Assembly (NCBI RefSeq): GCF_041431135.1
Contig: NZ_CP107799.1
Location: forward strand, 6,572,001 to 6,636,000
Source of the DNA: Streptomyces sp. NBC_00554
GTDB taxonomy: Bacteria > Actinomycetota > Actinomycetes > Streptomycetales > Streptomycetaceae
Direction: 5' to 3'
Length of the DNA stretch: 64,000 nt
Part shown: in pieces, positions 33,479 to 42,464 of the stretch
Layout of the letters: each line of letters opens with the position of its first letter
Position numbering within the stretch: the first letter of the stretch is position 1
Notes under the pieces: generated by a model
The model's database searches: none
The model's input: only the letters and a program-made list of their open reading frames with translations
What the model was told of the DNA's origin: nothing
Translations under genes and position numbers: made by a program

Positions 33479-34837
33479 TCAGTGGGAGGCGAGTGCCGGG
33501 ACGGCGTACTGGTTGGCCGGCCGCGGCAGCCCGTACCGCTCCCGCAGCGTCTGCCGCGGCCCGTACTCCGTGCGGAGCAGACCGCGGGTGCGCAGGATCG
33601 GCACGACCTGGTCGACGAAGAGTTCGAGGCCGGACGGCAGCACGGCGGGCATGATGTTGAAGCCGTCCGCGGCGCCGAGCCGGAACCAGTCCTCGATCGC
33701 GTCGGCGACCTGCTCGGGCGTGCCCGCGAAGGTCAGGTGACCGCGCCCGCCCCCGAGCCGGCCGATGAGCTCGCGGGCGGTGAGCCGCTCGCGCCGGGCG
33801 AGTTCGACCACGAGCGTGTAGCGGCTCTTGGCGCCCTCGATGGCGCTCTCAGGCGGCAGGTCCGCGGGCAGTAGGGCATCGAGTTCGAGCGTGCCCGGCT
33901 CCAGATGCAGCAGGTGCTCCAGGCGGTAAAGACCGTGCTCGTACACGATGTGGTCCTCGAGGACCCGCTCGTGTTCGCGCGCCTCGGCCTCGGTCGAGCC
34001 GATCACCGGGACGATGCCGGGCAGGATCTTGATGTGGTCCGGGTCCCGGCCCGCCGCGCTCGTACGGGACTTGAGGTCGGCGTAGAAGTCCTGCGCGTCC
34101 TTGAGGGTCTGCTGCGCGGTGAACACCGCCTCCGCGTACCGGGCCGCGAACCGCTTGCCGTCCTCGGAGGACCCCGCTTGTACGAGGAGGGGGTAACCCT
34201 GGGGCGTGCGGGGGACGTTGAGGGCGCCCTCGACACTGAAGTACGTCCCCTTGTGGCGCGGCGGATGGAGTTTCTGCTCGTCGCCCCAGACGCCCGTCGC
34301 CTTGTCGCCGACGACGAGGTCGTCCTCCCAGCTGTCCCAGAGCTTGAGCGCCACGTCGAGGAACTCGGCGGCGCGCTCGTAGCGGGTGGCGTGGGCGGGT
34401 TCGTCGTCGAGGCCGAAGTTGCGGGCGGCCTCGGCGCCGGCGGTGGTGACGATGTTCCAGCCCGCCCGGCCGCCGCTGAGATGGTCCAGGGAGGCGAATC
34501 TGCGGGACAGGTTGTAGGGGGAGTTGTAGGAGGTGGAGGCGGTGGCGATCAGGCCGATGTGCTGGGTGGCGACGGCCAGCGCCGTGAGCAGGGTGATGGG
34601 TTCGAGGGTGCCGGACGGGCGCTGACCGACGCTGTTGAACAGCACCGGGCCGTCGGCGAGGAAGAGCGAGTCGAAGGTGCCGCGCTCCGCGATACGGGCG
34701 AGGTTGACGTAGTGCGCGAGGTCGACGCTCGCGTACGGATCGCTCTCGGGCAGCCGCCAGGAGGCCTCGTGGTGCCCGGTGTTCATCAGGAAGGCGTTCA
34801 GGTGGAGTTGGCGGGAAGCGGTGGGTGCAGTGGTCAC
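33479..34837 (-). CDS. FMN-dependent monooxygenase, NtaA/SnaA/DszA (bacterial luciferase) family
   Basis: 452 residues from GTG 34837, which overlaps the ATPase stop codon (GTGA). Features are [50 protein letters not shown] at the N-terminus, then [20 protein letters not shown] and [25 protein letters not shown]. These mark the luciferase-like subgroup that uses reduced FMN to oxidise sulfur compounds or chelates such as NTA, EDTA and sulfones. With the sulfonate-type transporter and TauD homologue it probably desulfonates an organosulfur source. A flavin reductase is not encoded nearby and would have to act in trans. Confidence 0.9.
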   Translation of the reverse strand: MTTAPTASRQLHLNAFLMNTGHHEASWRLPESDPYASVDLAHYVNLARIAERGTFDSLFLADGPVLFNSVGQRPSGTLEPITLLTALAVATQHIGLIATASTSYNSPYNLSRRFASLDHLSGGRAGWNIVTTAGAEAARNFGLDDEPAHATRYERAAEFLDVALKLWDSWEDDLVVGDKATGVWGDEQKLHPPRHKGTYFSVEGALNVPRTPQGYPLLVQAGSSEDGKRFAARYAEAVFTAQQTLKDAQDFYADLKSRTSAAGRDPDHIKILPGIVPVIGSTEAEAREHERVLEDHIVYEHGLYRLEHLLHLEPGTLELDALLPADLPPESAIEGAKSRYTLVVELARRERLTARELIGRLGGGRGHLTFAGTPEQVADAIEDWFRLGAADGFNIMPAVLPSGLELFVDQVVPILRTRGLLRTEYGPRQTLRERYGLPRPANQYAVPALASH

Positions 34838-35580
34838 TTGTGGTCCTCCGTGACGCCCAGGGCGGCGAGCAGCCGCTCGCGGTACTCGCCGAGCAAGGGG
34901 TCGCGATACGAGCGGGGATGCGGGATGTCGACGGTCAGATCGAGGCCGATACGCCCCTGGTCGAGCACGAGCACACGGTCGGCGAGCACGATCGCCTCGT
35001 CCACGTCGTGCGTGACGAGCAGCACGGAGGGCCGGTGGCGCTCCCACAGCTCGCGCAGCAGGACGTGCATCTTGATCCGGGTGAGCGCGTCCAGGGCGCC
35101 GAACGGCTCGTCGGCAAGGAGGAGTTCGGGTTCGCGGACCAGGGAGCGGGCCAGCGCGGCACGCTGCGCCTCACCGCCGGACAGCTCGTTGGGCCAGGCC
35201 CGTTCGCGGCCCGCGAGGCCCACCTCGGCGAGGGCGGCGCGACCGCGTTCGGCGGCCTCCTTGCCGTCCGCGCCGAGCAGTACGTTGTCGAGGACCCGGC
35301 GCCAGGGGAGCAGCCGGGAGTCCTGGAAGACGACGGACACCCGCTCAGGGGCGGTCAGTTGCCCGCTGCCGGCGACGGTGTGGTCGAGCCCTGCGATGGC
35401 CCGCAGCAGCGTGCTCTTGCCGGAGCCGCTGTGCCCGAGCAGGGCCGTGAACTGGCCCGCCGGAAGGTCGAGGTCGATGTCGTCGAGGACGGTGCGGCCC
35501 TCGAAGGAGCGTGTCAGTCCCCGGAGTTGGACGGTGAGCTTCGTCTGAGTGGATGTCAGTTGCTCAGCGTGCGTCGCCAT
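34834..35580 (-). CDS. ABC transporter ATPase, sulfonate/nitrate type
   Basis: 248 residues. Walker A is [13 protein letters not shown] (about residues 46-58), the signature [16 protein letters not shown], Walker [13 protein letters not shown], and the switch His in [10 protein letters not shown]. The [21 protein letters not shown]-loop is typical of SsuB/TauB/NrtD. It powers uptake through the permease encoded just upstream. Its start overlaps the permease 3' end by 25 bp and its stop overlaps the monooxygenase start, so the three are translationally coupled. Confidence 0.95.
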   Translation of the reverse strand: MATHAEQLTSTQTKLTVQLRGLTRSFEGRTVLDDIDLDLPAGQFTALLGHSGSGKSTLLRAIAGLDHTVAGSGQLTAPERVSVVFQDSRLLPWRRVLDNVLLGADGKEAAERGRAALAEVGLAGRERAWPNELSGGEAQRAALARSLVREPELLLADEPFGALDALTRIKMHVLLRELWERHRPSVLLVTHDVDEAIVLADRVLVLDQGRIGLDLTVDIPHPRSYRDPLLGEYRERLLAALGVTEDHK

Positions 35581-36419
35581 GACAGCACCCTCCGTTCGAT
35601 GAGACGGACCGCGCTGTCGGAGACCAGACCGAAGACCCCGTAGATCAGCAGGCCGACGAGGATCACGTCCGACTGGCCGTAGTTCTGGGCCTGGAACATC
35701 ATGTAGCCGAGCCCGTTGGTGGCGTTGATCTGCTCCAGGACGACCAGGGACAGCCAGGACCCGGTCACCCCGAGCCGCAGTCCGACGAAGAAGCCGGGCA
35801 GCGCGCCGGGGATGACGATCTGCCGGATGAAGGCGACCCTGGACAGCCCCTGGACCTCGGCGAGTTCGACATAGCGGTGGTCGATGCCGGACAGCGCGGA
35901 GTGCAGGTTCAGATAGATCGGGATGTAGACGACGATGGCGATGATCGCGATCTTGAAGGTCTCGCCGATGCCCAGCCAGAGGATGAACAGCGGGATCAGC
36001 CCGAGGGTCGGGATGGCCCGGTTGAGCTGCACCGTCCCGTCGATCAGCGCCTCGCCGATCCGGCTGAGCCCGGACGCGAGCGCCAGGACCACCCCGGCGG
36101 TCAGGCCGAGGGCGAACCCGTACGCGGCGCGTTCCAGCGAGGTGAGCACATCCGTGGGGAGCGTGCCGTCGGTCCACAGATGGCCGGCGGTGCTGAGGAC
36201 GGTCCAGGGCGCCGGTATCGCGCCGGGGTCCAGCTGCCCGGCGGCGGACGCGACGGCCCAGAGGGTGGCGAAGAGGACGGGGCCGATGAAACCGGCGGCG
36301 GGCAGCCGCTTGCCGGGTGCGAGCCCGCGGCGCCGGGCGCGAGCGGGTTTCTCCGTCACCGCCACGGGTGCGGTGGTGGTGGCAGCGGCGGTCACGGTGC
36401 CGGTCGTGGTGGTGGTCAT
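35556..36419 (-). CDS. ABC transporter permease, sulfonate/nitrate type
   Basis: 287 residues from ATG 36419, 5 bp after the binding-protein gene. A Thr/Ala-rich N-terminal leader ([20 protein letters not shown]) precedes six membrane helices. The EAA loop for ATPase docking is [40 protein letters not shown] (about residues 182-221), as in SsuC/TauC. Partner genes flank it on both sides. The overlap with the ATPase gene implies coupled translation. Confidence 0.94.
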   Translation of the reverse strand: MTTTTTGTVTAAATTTAPVAVTEKPARARRRGLAPGKRLPAAGFIGPVLFATLWAVASAAGQLDPGAIPAPWTVLSTAGHLWTDGTLPTDVLTSLERAAYGFALGLTAGVVLALASGLSRIGEALIDGTVQLNRAIPTLGLIPLFILWLGIGETFKIAIIAIVVYIPIYLNLHSALSGIDHRYVELAEVQGLSRVAFIRQIVIPGALPGFFVGLRLGVTGSWLSLVVLEQINATNGLGYMMFQAQNYGQSDVILVGLLIYGVFGLVSDSAVRLIERRVLSWRRTLSN

Positions 36420-36424
36420 GGCGG

Positions 36425-37498
36425 TCAACTCCGGTACTCGGCGGCCACGGACTTCGCCGCGATGCCCTCGAAGCGCCGGTCGAAGAGCGAGTCGACCTTG
36501 AACGCCTTCACGAAGCCGCCCTCGGCCAGCAGATCGGCGGTCTCCTGCTCCCACTTCACCGCCTCGTCCCAACTCGGCGGGTACAGCGGCTTGTTGGCGA
36601 GCTCGGTGATCGCCTGGGCCTGTGCGAGGTTCAGGTTCTGCGTCTTGACGAAGAACTCCTCGTTCCACTTGTCGGGGTGCTCGTACGCCCACACGGTGCC
36701 CTGCGCCCAGCGCGGGATGTACGCGGCGACCGCGGCGGCCTTCGCGGGGTCGGCGAGCACGGAGGTGGGCGCCCACAGCAGGTTGAGGAGGTCCACGACG
36801 TCGGTGGCGATGATGTGCGCGCCCTTGGACTCGTACTGCTTGATATAGGCGGGCACCTGCTCGTTGGCGAGCGGGGCGATGTCCACCTGGCCGGACTGGA
36901 GCGCGGTGAGGAACTGGTTGCTGGTCAGCGGCACCAGCTCCACATCGTCGTACGCCAGCCCCGCTTCCTTCAGGGCACGCAGGAGTACGACGCCCTGTGC
37001 CTGCCCCTGCGAGAAGGCCAGCTTCCTGCCCTTGAAGCCCTGGGCGTCCTTGATGTCGCTGCCGGGTTTGGTGGCGAAGGCGTAGTTGGGCTTGCGGGTG
37101 ACGTTGATCGCGACGATCTTCGCGTCGAAGCCCTGGTAGTGCGCCTGGATCGGCGGGATACCCGCATTGTTGGCGAGGTCCAGGGACTTGGCGCGGAAGG
37201 CGTTGATGACATCGGGACCGGCGCCGATGTTCGGCCAGTCGGCGACGGTGAAGGGCAGGTCGTCGAGGCCCGCCAGCTTGAACTGGACCTGCTGCCGGCC
37301 CTGGTACGAGGCGATCTTCAGGCTCGTACCGGAGGGAACCTCGGCGGCCAGCGGGGCGGACGTCGACCCCTTGGCCGAGGTGCTCGCGGCACTGCTGCCC
37401 GCGCAGCCACTGAGGCCGGCGACAGCGGCGGCGCCGAGCAGGGAGGACAGGAACAGCCGCCGGTCGATACCGGACGCGGAGGAGGACAGTGGTGGCAT
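36425..37498 (-). CDS. ABC transporter substrate-binding lipoprotein, sulfonate type
   Basis: 357 residues from ATG 37498 behind GGAG. The N-terminus carries both a twin-arginine pair and a lipobox: [23 protein letters not shown], so it is probably Tat-exported and then anchored at the cysteine. The body is an SsuA/TauA-like periplasmic-binding fold ([84 protein letters not shown]). First structural gene of the sulfur operon. An in-frame ATG at 37579 would disrupt the signal sequence and is not preferred. Confidence 0.93.
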   Translation of the reverse strand: MPPLSSSASGIDRRLFLSSLLGAAAVAGLSGCAGSSAASTSAKGSTSAPLAAEVPSGTSLKIASYQGRQQVQFKLAGLDDLPFTVADWPNIGAGPDVINAFRAKSLDLANNAGIPPIQAHYQGFDAKIVAINVTRKPNYAFATKPGSDIKDAQGFKGRKLAFSQGQAQGVVLLRALKEAGLAYDDVELVPLTSNQFLTALQSGQVDIAPLANEQVPAYIKQYESKGAHIIATDVVDLLNLLWAPTSVLADPAKAAAVAAYIPRWAQGTVWAYEHPDKWNEEFFVKTQNLNLAQAQAITELANKPLYPPSWDEAVKWEQETADLLAEGGFVKAFKVDSLFDRRFEGIAAKSVAAEYRS

Positions 37499-37544
37499 GG
37501 GAGGACTCCGTGACTTCAAGTGGCAGGAGAGCGCGCGGAATTCC

Positions 37545-37574
37545 GGGCAGGGCGAAGCCGGGCAGGGCGAAGCC
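37545..37574 (-). repeat. 15-bp tandem repeat in the untranslated region before the binding-protein gene
   Basis: GGGCAGGGCGAAGCC occurs twice in exact tandem (37545 and 37560) between the leader ORF and the binding-protein ATG. It may shape the leader RNA fold; nothing else is evident in this ~170-bp stretch. Confidence 0.7.
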
Positions 37575-37669
37575 GGCAAGGAGGAATGCGCGCATGAAGA
37601 GGCACATGAGGCACACGCCGGAGGCGCGGCGAAAAGAGGGATCCGAGTGATCGTCAGTGCGTCAACGCG

Positions 37670-37753
37670 TCAGCAACAAAGCGTGCGCGCGACCCGCATG
37701 AGGTCGACGACACGGCACTTGGTGAGCGGAACCTGCACCCGCGAGCTGCTCAT
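37670..37753 (-). CDS. short leader peptide upstream of the sulfonate ABC operon (probable Cys-sensing attenuator)
   Basis: 27 residues: MSSSRVQVP then LTKCRVVDLMRVARTLCC and stop. The RVVDLMRV core and terminal cysteines match the short Streptomyces leader ORFs, typically (S)RRHVDLxRV...C, found before sulfur-assimilation genes. Tandem Cys codons just before the stop would stall ribosomes when cysteinyl-tRNA is scarce. AGGAG lies 12 bp upstream and can pair with CTCCT next to the ATG. The ATG overlaps the stop of the upstream ROK gene (ATGA). Seen: the ORF and motif. Inferred: attenuation. Confidence 0.78.
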   Translation of the reverse strand: MSSSRVQVPLTKCRVVDLMRVARTLCC

Positions 37754-39042
37754 GAGGAGGATGCTCCTGGTCGTCCGTAAGGCCTGTCAACATTCGGAGT
37801 TTCTGAATTAAATCGGTCCCGGTGAGGGCCCGGTGACGACTCTGGCGACGGCTTCGGTGACGCGCCCAGCGGATCCCGGTAGAACACGTCGAGGGCCACC
37901 GAACCGCCCGCCACGGCCAGCACGGACTCCGGGAAACTCGTCGGCACGACGGCCGCCGCCCGGTCCGGCCCGACCTCCTCGCGCAGCGCCCGCAGGCAGT
38001 CCTCCCGGTGGATGATCCCGACCTCGGTGACGACGACGGTGTCCGGATTGAGGACGTCGAGCAGCAGCCCCACCGCCCGCCCGATCATCCGGGCCCGCTC
38101 CACCAGCAGCCGTACGGCGACCTGGTCACCGTCCGCCGCCGCGGCCACCACGTGCATCGGGTTCACACCGGCGATGACCCCCGCCTCGCGGGCCCGGCGG
38201 GACAGCGTCCGCTCGCTCAACTCGGCCTGAAGGCACCCCGTCCGGCCGCAGTCGCACCGCTCCGTGCCGCCCGCGAGCGGCAGATGGGCGATCGCACCGG
38301 CCTGGGAGCGGGGACCGTAGTGCACCTGGTCGTGGGTGGCGAAGGCCGCGTCCACCACATTGCCGACGAACAGATGCAGCACGCTCCGGCTGCCGCGCGC
38401 CCGCCCGAACAGCCGCTCCCCGTTGACCAACGCCCGCGAGTGGCCGTCCACATGGACCGGCAGCCCGGTACGCGCGCCGATCGCGTCCCGTACGGCGACC
38501 TCACGCCAGCCCAGCATGGGGTGCTCCACGATGGTCCCGGAGTCCCGGTCCACCCAGCCCCCGCCGGCCACGCCCACGCTCAGCGGCGTACGGTCGGGGG
38601 CTTCGGCCAGCAGTGCGCCGAGCCCGTCGGCGGCGTTCGCCAGTACCCGGCCCGGCTCGGTGCCACCGCTGTGGCTCAGCTCCCGCTCCGCCACCACCCG
38701 GCCGCGCAGATCGAGCAGCGCGACCGTCGTGTACGGCACCGCCACGTGGACTCCGCCGACCACGAACCGGGCGTCGTCCAGGTCGACGGGTACGTGCGGG
38801 CGCCCCACGCCCTTCGACTGCCGGGGCGCGGGCGCCTCCTGGATCAGACCGAGCGCCGTGAACTGGGCGCAGTAGTCGGTCACCGACGCCGGGGACAGTC
38901 CGGTCAGCCGGGCGACGGTGCTTCGGGCGACCGGTCCGTGGTCCAGCACGGACCGCAGGATGACACTGGCGCTGGTCCTGCGGCGCGCGCTGTCGGCGGC
39001 TCGGGTCCGCGGTGGTGCCGCGGTACGGGGCATGGAGAGCAT
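37750..39042 (-). CDS. ROK-family transcriptional regulator
   Basis: 430 residues from ATG 39042, behind GAGGAAG. An N-terminal winged helix (ASVILRSVLDHGPVARSTVARLTGLSPASVTDYC, about residues 24-57) precedes a ROK sugar-kinase-like domain with the zinc motif CDCGRTGCLQAE and GVAGGGWVDRDSG. The catalytic kinase residues of true ROK kinases are not obvious, so it is probably a repressor of NagC/XylR type. The last ~45 residues are polar and variable. Its stop codon overlaps the start of the second leader ORF, and a related leader ORF precedes it, so it appears to belong to the sulfur locus. ROK regulators usually bind sugars, which makes this placement notable. Confidence 0.9.
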   Translation of the reverse strand: MLSMPRTAAPPRTRAADSARRRTSASVILRSVLDHGPVARSTVARLTGLSPASVTDYCAQFTALGLIQEAPAPRQSKGVGRPHVPVDLDDARFVVGGVHVAVPYTTVALLDLRGRVVAERELSHSGGTEPGRVLANAADGLGALLAEAPDRTPLSVGVAGGGWVDRDSGTIVEHPMLGWREVAVRDAIGARTGLPVHVDGHSRALVNGERLFGRARGSRSVLHLFVGNVVDAAFATHDQVHYGPRSQAGAIAHLPLAGGTERCDCGRTGCLQAELSERTLSRRAREAGVIAGVNPMHVVAAAADGDQVAVRLLVERARMIGRAVGLLLDVLNPDTVVVTEVGIIHREDCLRALREEVGPDRAAAVVPTSFPESVLAVAGGSVALDVFYRDPLGASPKPSPESSPGPHRDRFNSETPNVDRPYGRPGASSS

Positions 39043-39115
39043 GGGGAACTTCCTCGGGGCTGGTCCGACACTGCGCCGTCTTCGTATCGGCGAGCCGGAT
39101 CCGCTCCGTCCCGCC

Positions 39116-39202
39116 CTACACCGTGCGGCGACAGGTGGCCGTGCCCTGGCGACGCAGGTCGACATAGCGACGCGACGCGAAGTTCTCAGCCTGGGCAACC
39201 AT
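39116..39202 (-). CDS. short leader peptide upstream of the ROK regulator
   Basis: 28 residues, MVAQAENFA then SRRYVDLRRQGTATCRR and TV. The SRRYVDLRR core and the Cys near the end place it in the same leader family as the ORF at 37670-37753. It ends 73 bp before the ROK start codon. The ribosome binding site is poor, so initiation could be weak or the transcript leaderless. The motif match is what supports it; length alone would not. Confidence 0.62.
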   Translation of the reverse strand: MVAQAENFASRRYVDLRRQGTATCRRTV

Positions 39203-39246
39203 GGGGTGAAGGGTAGGGCTTGTCCGGCGGATCCTGCTAGGGGCGG

Positions 39247-39370
39247 TTTTCTTCGGGGGAGAGTCTTCAGCCCGTCCGGCGTTTGAGGACGAGCGCGTCA
39301 GCGCGACAGGGGGGTCTGGGGGCGCAGCCCCCAGGTACGGGACGGGTAGGGGCGGAGGGGGCGAAAAAAC
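39247..39370. repeat. dispersed GC-rich inverted repeat, copy 3 (inverted orientation)
   Basis: Reads CAGCCCGTCCGGCGTTTGAG, GGGGGTCTGGGGGCGCAGCC and ends GGGGCGGAGGGGGCGAAAAA. A GAGCGCGTCAGCGCGAC hairpin is inserted, as in copy 4. It lies in the 550-bp gap between the ROK leader and bioY. The 220 bp from here to bioY hold no other feature I can name. Confidence 0.85.
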
Positions 39371-39592
39371 GCTTTGGCGGGACCCAACAGTCCCGCCGCC
39401 CCCCACCCCGTGGGCAAACCGTCCCCACCTCAGTGACCAGCATCACGCCCCCACGGGTGTACACCGCACGCTTTGTCAGAAGCCAACCAACCCCCGGTTC
39501 CCCCCTTTGTCGACCGCTGACGGTGATCGCCCGCACACCCCTGGGATAGCGTCACCGTGTCCCGAACCTGCCGCCACCCCGCCGGAGTCCCC

Positions 39593-40183
39593 ATGAGCAC
39601 CGCTGCCGCCCCCACCCGCACGGGCATCCGCCCCGGCGAGGTCCTCGCCGACCTGCTCCCCGCCTCCCGCGTCAGGGACACCGCCCTGGTCCTCGGCGGC
39701 GCCGCCCTCACCGGCCTCGCCGCCCAGATCTCCCTCCCCGTCCCGGGCTCCCCGGTCCCGGTGACCGGCCAGACCTTCGCGGCACTCCTGGTAGGCACCG
39801 CGCTCGGCACCCGCCGCGGCTTCCTGTCGCTCGCGGTGTACGCGCTCGTCGGCATGGCGGGCGTGCCGTGGTTCGCCGGCGGCGGCTCCGGCACCGCCGC
39901 CCCGTCCTTCGGCTACATCCTCGGCATGCTCCTGGCCGCCACCGTCGTGGGCGCCCTCGCCCGCCGCGGCGCCGACCGCTCCGTGCTGCGCACGGCGGGC
40001 ACGATGCTGCTCGGCGAGGCGATCATCTACGCGATCGGCGTCCCGTACCTGGCCCTCGCCACCGGCATGTCGGCGAGCGCCGCGATCGCGGCCGGCCTGA
40101 CCCCGTTCCTGATCGGCGACGCCCTGAAGGCGGCCCTGGCGATGGGCGTGCTGCCCACGGCCTGGAAGTTCCTCAACCGCTGA
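39593..40183 (+). CDS. bioY: biotin transporter BioY
   Basis: 196 residues from ATG 39593 behind CGGAG. Six hydrophobic segments form the S-component of a biotin ECF/BioY transporter. The family motifs AALTGLAAQISLPVPGSPVPVTGQTFAALLVGTALG and FAGGGSGTAAPSFGYILGM are present. BioMN energising genes are not adjacent, so it would act alone or share an ECF module. An upstream GTG at 39557 lacks a ribosome binding site. Convergent with the FAD oxidoreductase, 3 bp apart. Confidence 0.92.
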   Translation: MSTAAAPTRTGIRPGEVLADLLPASRVRDTALVLGGAALTGLAAQISLPVPGSPVPVTGQTFAALLVGTALGTRRGFLSLAVYALVGMAGVPWFAGGGSGTAAPSFGYILGMLLAATVVGALARRGADRSVLRTAGTMLLGEAIIYAIGVPYLALATGMSASAAIAAGLTPFLIGDALKAALAMGVLPTAWKFLNR

Positions 40184-40186
40184 GGT

Positions 40187-41545
40187 TCAGCCGACGATGT
40201 TGTAGTTCCTGTTGAAGAGGTTCGCCGGGTCGTACTCCGACTTCAACCCGGCGAGCCTCTTCCGCGTTCCGGCGTCCCCGTACAGCCCCTCCGTACGATC
40301 CCCCGCCCCGAACGCGAAGTTGAGCGCCCGCCCGACCGCCCACGGCGCGAGCCGCTCGAACGCCGGATCCAGCACCTCGCGGGCCGTGCCCCGGTCGCCC
40401 ATCGCCAACAGCCGCACCAGGAACCGCCCTTCGCGGTGCGGAACGGAGTTCGGCGCCGGAGCGGCCAGCGCTCCGCCCAAGTGGTTGATCTGCACGACGC
40501 ACATCACGGGCGCCTCCGGCCCGGCCAGGGCGAGAAGCCCGGCCGCCGCATCGACGTCCAGCTCGCGCAGCACCGAGCTGTCGCCGTAGTACGTATGCGG
40601 GAAGGCGGGGTCGCTGTGGATGGTGTGGCTGTCCGTGTACGGCATCTCGCGCAGCGAATCCGCGAGCACCGGGCCGATCTCCCGCAGCGGGGCGACGAGT
40701 TGATCCCCGTCGGCACCCGTGTAGGCCACGCGTACGGAGACGACGTACCGCCCCCGCAGCCGGTCCGGTATCGCGGGGACGTCCGGGTACGGAACGGCCG
40801 CGAACGACGAGGTCAGCCCGTCCGGCACGGTCCGCGTCCACCGCTCGTACGCCCGCAGCACCGCCCCCGGACCGACTTCGCGCCCGTCGAAGGAGACCGA
40901 GCCGCCGTACAGCCGCGCCACCGGCACGAGGCCGATCTCCATCCCCGTCACGACGCCGAAGTTGTGGCCGCCGCCGAGCAGCGCCCAGTACAGGTCCGCC
41001 TCCGCCTCCGGTGTGACATGGCGGAGCCGGCCGTCGGCGGTCACGACATCCAGTGCGCGCACATGGTCGGCCGCGTACCCGAACTCCCTTGCCAGGATGC
41101 CGAGTCCACCGCTCAGCGTGTACGAGACGGCGCCCACACCCGGCGCCGAACCGTTCAACGGGGCGAGCCCGTAAGGCCCGGCAGCCGCGACCACCTGCCC
41201 CCAGCGGACGCCCGCCTCGACGTGGACGGTGCGCGCCTCAGGGTCGACGGTCACCTTGTCCATGCGCTTCGTCGTGATCAGTACGCCGCCCTCTGCCTCG
41301 CCGGGCAGCCCGTGCCCGGTGGCCTGGATGCCGACCGGCAGGCCCTCGGCGGCGGCGTACCGCACCGCGGCGGCCACGTCGGCGGCCGAGGAGACGGCGT
41401 GAATCACGGCGGGCCGCTGCGTGAAACCGGTCTGGAAACCGGCGAGTTCCTCGTCGTACCCGGCGTCGCCGGGACGGAGGACGAGCTGATTCGCCTTGCT
41501 GTCCACGATGTTCATGCCGGCCATCGTGGGTCCATAACCTGACAT
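40187..41545 (-). CDS. FAD-binding oxidoreductase (berberine-bridge-enzyme type)
   Basis: 452 residues from ATG 41545; in-frame ATGs at 41524 and 41515 are alternatives. The PCMH/FAD_binding_4 domain runs RPAVIHAVSSAADVAAAVRYAAAEGLPVGIQATGHG, where His78 in TGHG is the likely covalent flavin site. It continues VSYTLSGGLGILAREFGYAADHV and ALLGGGHNFGVVTG. The BBE C-terminal motif is YDPANLFNRNYNI. Substrate unknown; relatives oxidise sugars or natural products. No signal peptide. An inverted repeat overlaps the first ATG, which favours a downstream start. Confidence 0.88.
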   Translation of the reverse strand: MSGYGPTMAGMNIVDSKANQLVLRPGDAGYDEELAGFQTGFTQRPAVIHAVSSAADVAAAVRYAAAEGLPVGIQATGHGLPGEAEGGVLITTKRMDKVTVDPEARTVHVEAGVRWGQVVAAAGPYGLAPLNGSAPGVGAVSYTLSGGLGILAREFGYAADHVRALDVVTADGRLRHVTPEAEADLYWALLGGGHNFGVVTGMEIGLVPVARLYGGSVSFDGREVGPGAVLRAYERWTRTVPDGLTSSFAAVPYPDVPAIPDRLRGRYVVSVRVAYTGADGDQLVAPLREIGPVLADSLREMPYTDSHTIHSDPAFPHTYYGDSSVLRELDVDAAAGLLALAGPEAPVMCVVQINHLGGALAAPAPNSVPHREGRFLVRLLAMGDRGTAREVLDPAFERLAPWAVGRALNFAFGAGDRTEGLYGDAGTRKRLAGLKSEYDPANLFNRNYNIVG

Positions 41546-41558
41546 GTGCCGTCAGGTT
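41536..41558. promoter_or_regulatory. inverted repeat over the FAD oxidoreductase start
   Basis: AACCTGAC (41536-41543) and GTCAGGTT (41551-41558) are perfect complements around 7 bp that include the ATG at 41545-41543. It may be an operator at the promoter of a transcript starting just downstream, or a hairpin hiding the first ATG. Confidence 0.5.
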
Positions 41559-41566
41559 TTCTCATC

Positions 41567-41608
41567 GATCAGGGGGTGGGAGCCGGGCCCGGCTCCCACC
41601 CCCTGATC
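41567..41608. terminator. 42-bp perfect palindrome, terminator of the LPXTG gene
   Basis: Bases 41567-41587 and 41588-41608 are exact complements with no loop (centre GGG/CCC, ends GATC). It lies just past the end of the minus-strand LPXTG gene and upstream of the oxidoreductase promoter. Confidence 0.85.
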
Positions 41609-41614
41609 TTCAAC

Positions 41615-42331
41615 TCAGTGCTGCTGCGGCTGCCTACGGACCCACCACAGGCCCGCCGCCCCCGCCGAGACCAGCGCCGCGCCCGCCGCGCCGAGCGGCA
41701 GGACATCGCTCACGGGGCCGGTGCTCGGCAACTCGTCACCACCCGGTGCCACCGGAGTGTTGTCGGTGCCGAGCAGCAACGGGGTGGCCGGGGCGTTCGG
41801 CGACGGGTTCGTCGTACCGAACGGCACCGGGCCCTGCTGCCAGTACGTCTTCGCTCCGTCGCTCGTCTGCACCGGCAGACAGATCTTTCCGGTCTTGCTC
41901 AGATCGAAGGTGGCGTCGACGTCGTACGACTGCGACTTACCGGCCGCGAGATTGCCGACGGCACAACTGAAACCACTGTTCGATCCCTCGGGAAGATCCC
42001 CTTCGGCTATGGCGTCACAGCCCTTTACGTCTTTGACCGTCATGCCGTCGAAACCGACCACCAAAAGCCTGATGTCGCCGCTTTCCTTGGTCCCTTCGTT
42101 CTTTACCGTGGCGGTAAGTGCCGTCTTTTGTGAACTGTTGTCGACGGAGATCTTCTCCGGCAGCAGCGTGGTCAGCTTTACACCCGCCGGTGCCTCGTCA
42201 ACCGCCTTTCCCCCCTCACTGCTCCCCGGGCCCTGGTCGTCCGCCACGGCGGTGTAGGAAAGGATCATCACGGCCGAGAAAGATGCCGTGAGCAGCGATC
42301 CAGCGATGATCGTCGTGCGACGAGAACTCAT
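41615..42331 (-). CDS. sortase-anchored surface protein (LPXTG type)
   Basis: 238 residues from ATG 42331 behind AAGGGGGAC. Signal peptide about residues 8-30 (IIAGSLLTASFSAVMILSYTAVA). A beta-rich middle with three cysteines (GCDAIAEG, SCAVGN, CLPVQ) follows. The C-terminus is a sortase signal: DELPSTG, a hydrophobic helix and WWVRRQPQQH. The mature protein should be linked to the cell wall. Function unknown. It is divergent from a Ser/Thr kinase gene, with a 133-bp AT-richer spacer between. Confidence 0.88.
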   Translation of the reverse strand: MSSRRTTIIAGSLLTASFSAVMILSYTAVADDQGPGSSEGGKAVDEAPAGVKLTTLLPEKISVDNSSQKTALTATVKNEGTKESGDIRLLVVGFDGMTVKDVKGCDAIAEGDLPEGSNSGFSCAVGNLAAGKSQSYDVDATFDLSKTGKICLPVQTSDGAKTYWQQGPVPFGTTNPSPNAPATPLLLGTDNTPVAPGGDELPSTGPVSDVLPLGAAGAALVSAGAAGLWWVRRQPQQH

Positions 42332-42464
42332 GTTCGTCCCCCTTGGCTGCGCCTGAATTCGCAGTACTTGAAGAGGTACCACAAGATTTCTCCGCACTAT
42401 GCTGGTACGGCATGAAGTGTGACCATTGTGTTTCCGAGTGGTGCAGTTGTGACGGGTGATTGCG

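Noticed and set aside
36425-37579. ATG 37579 as start of the sulfonate-binding protein
   Set aside because: It would add 27 residues before the Tat/lipoprotein signal, and part of it lies in the 15-bp tandem repeat.
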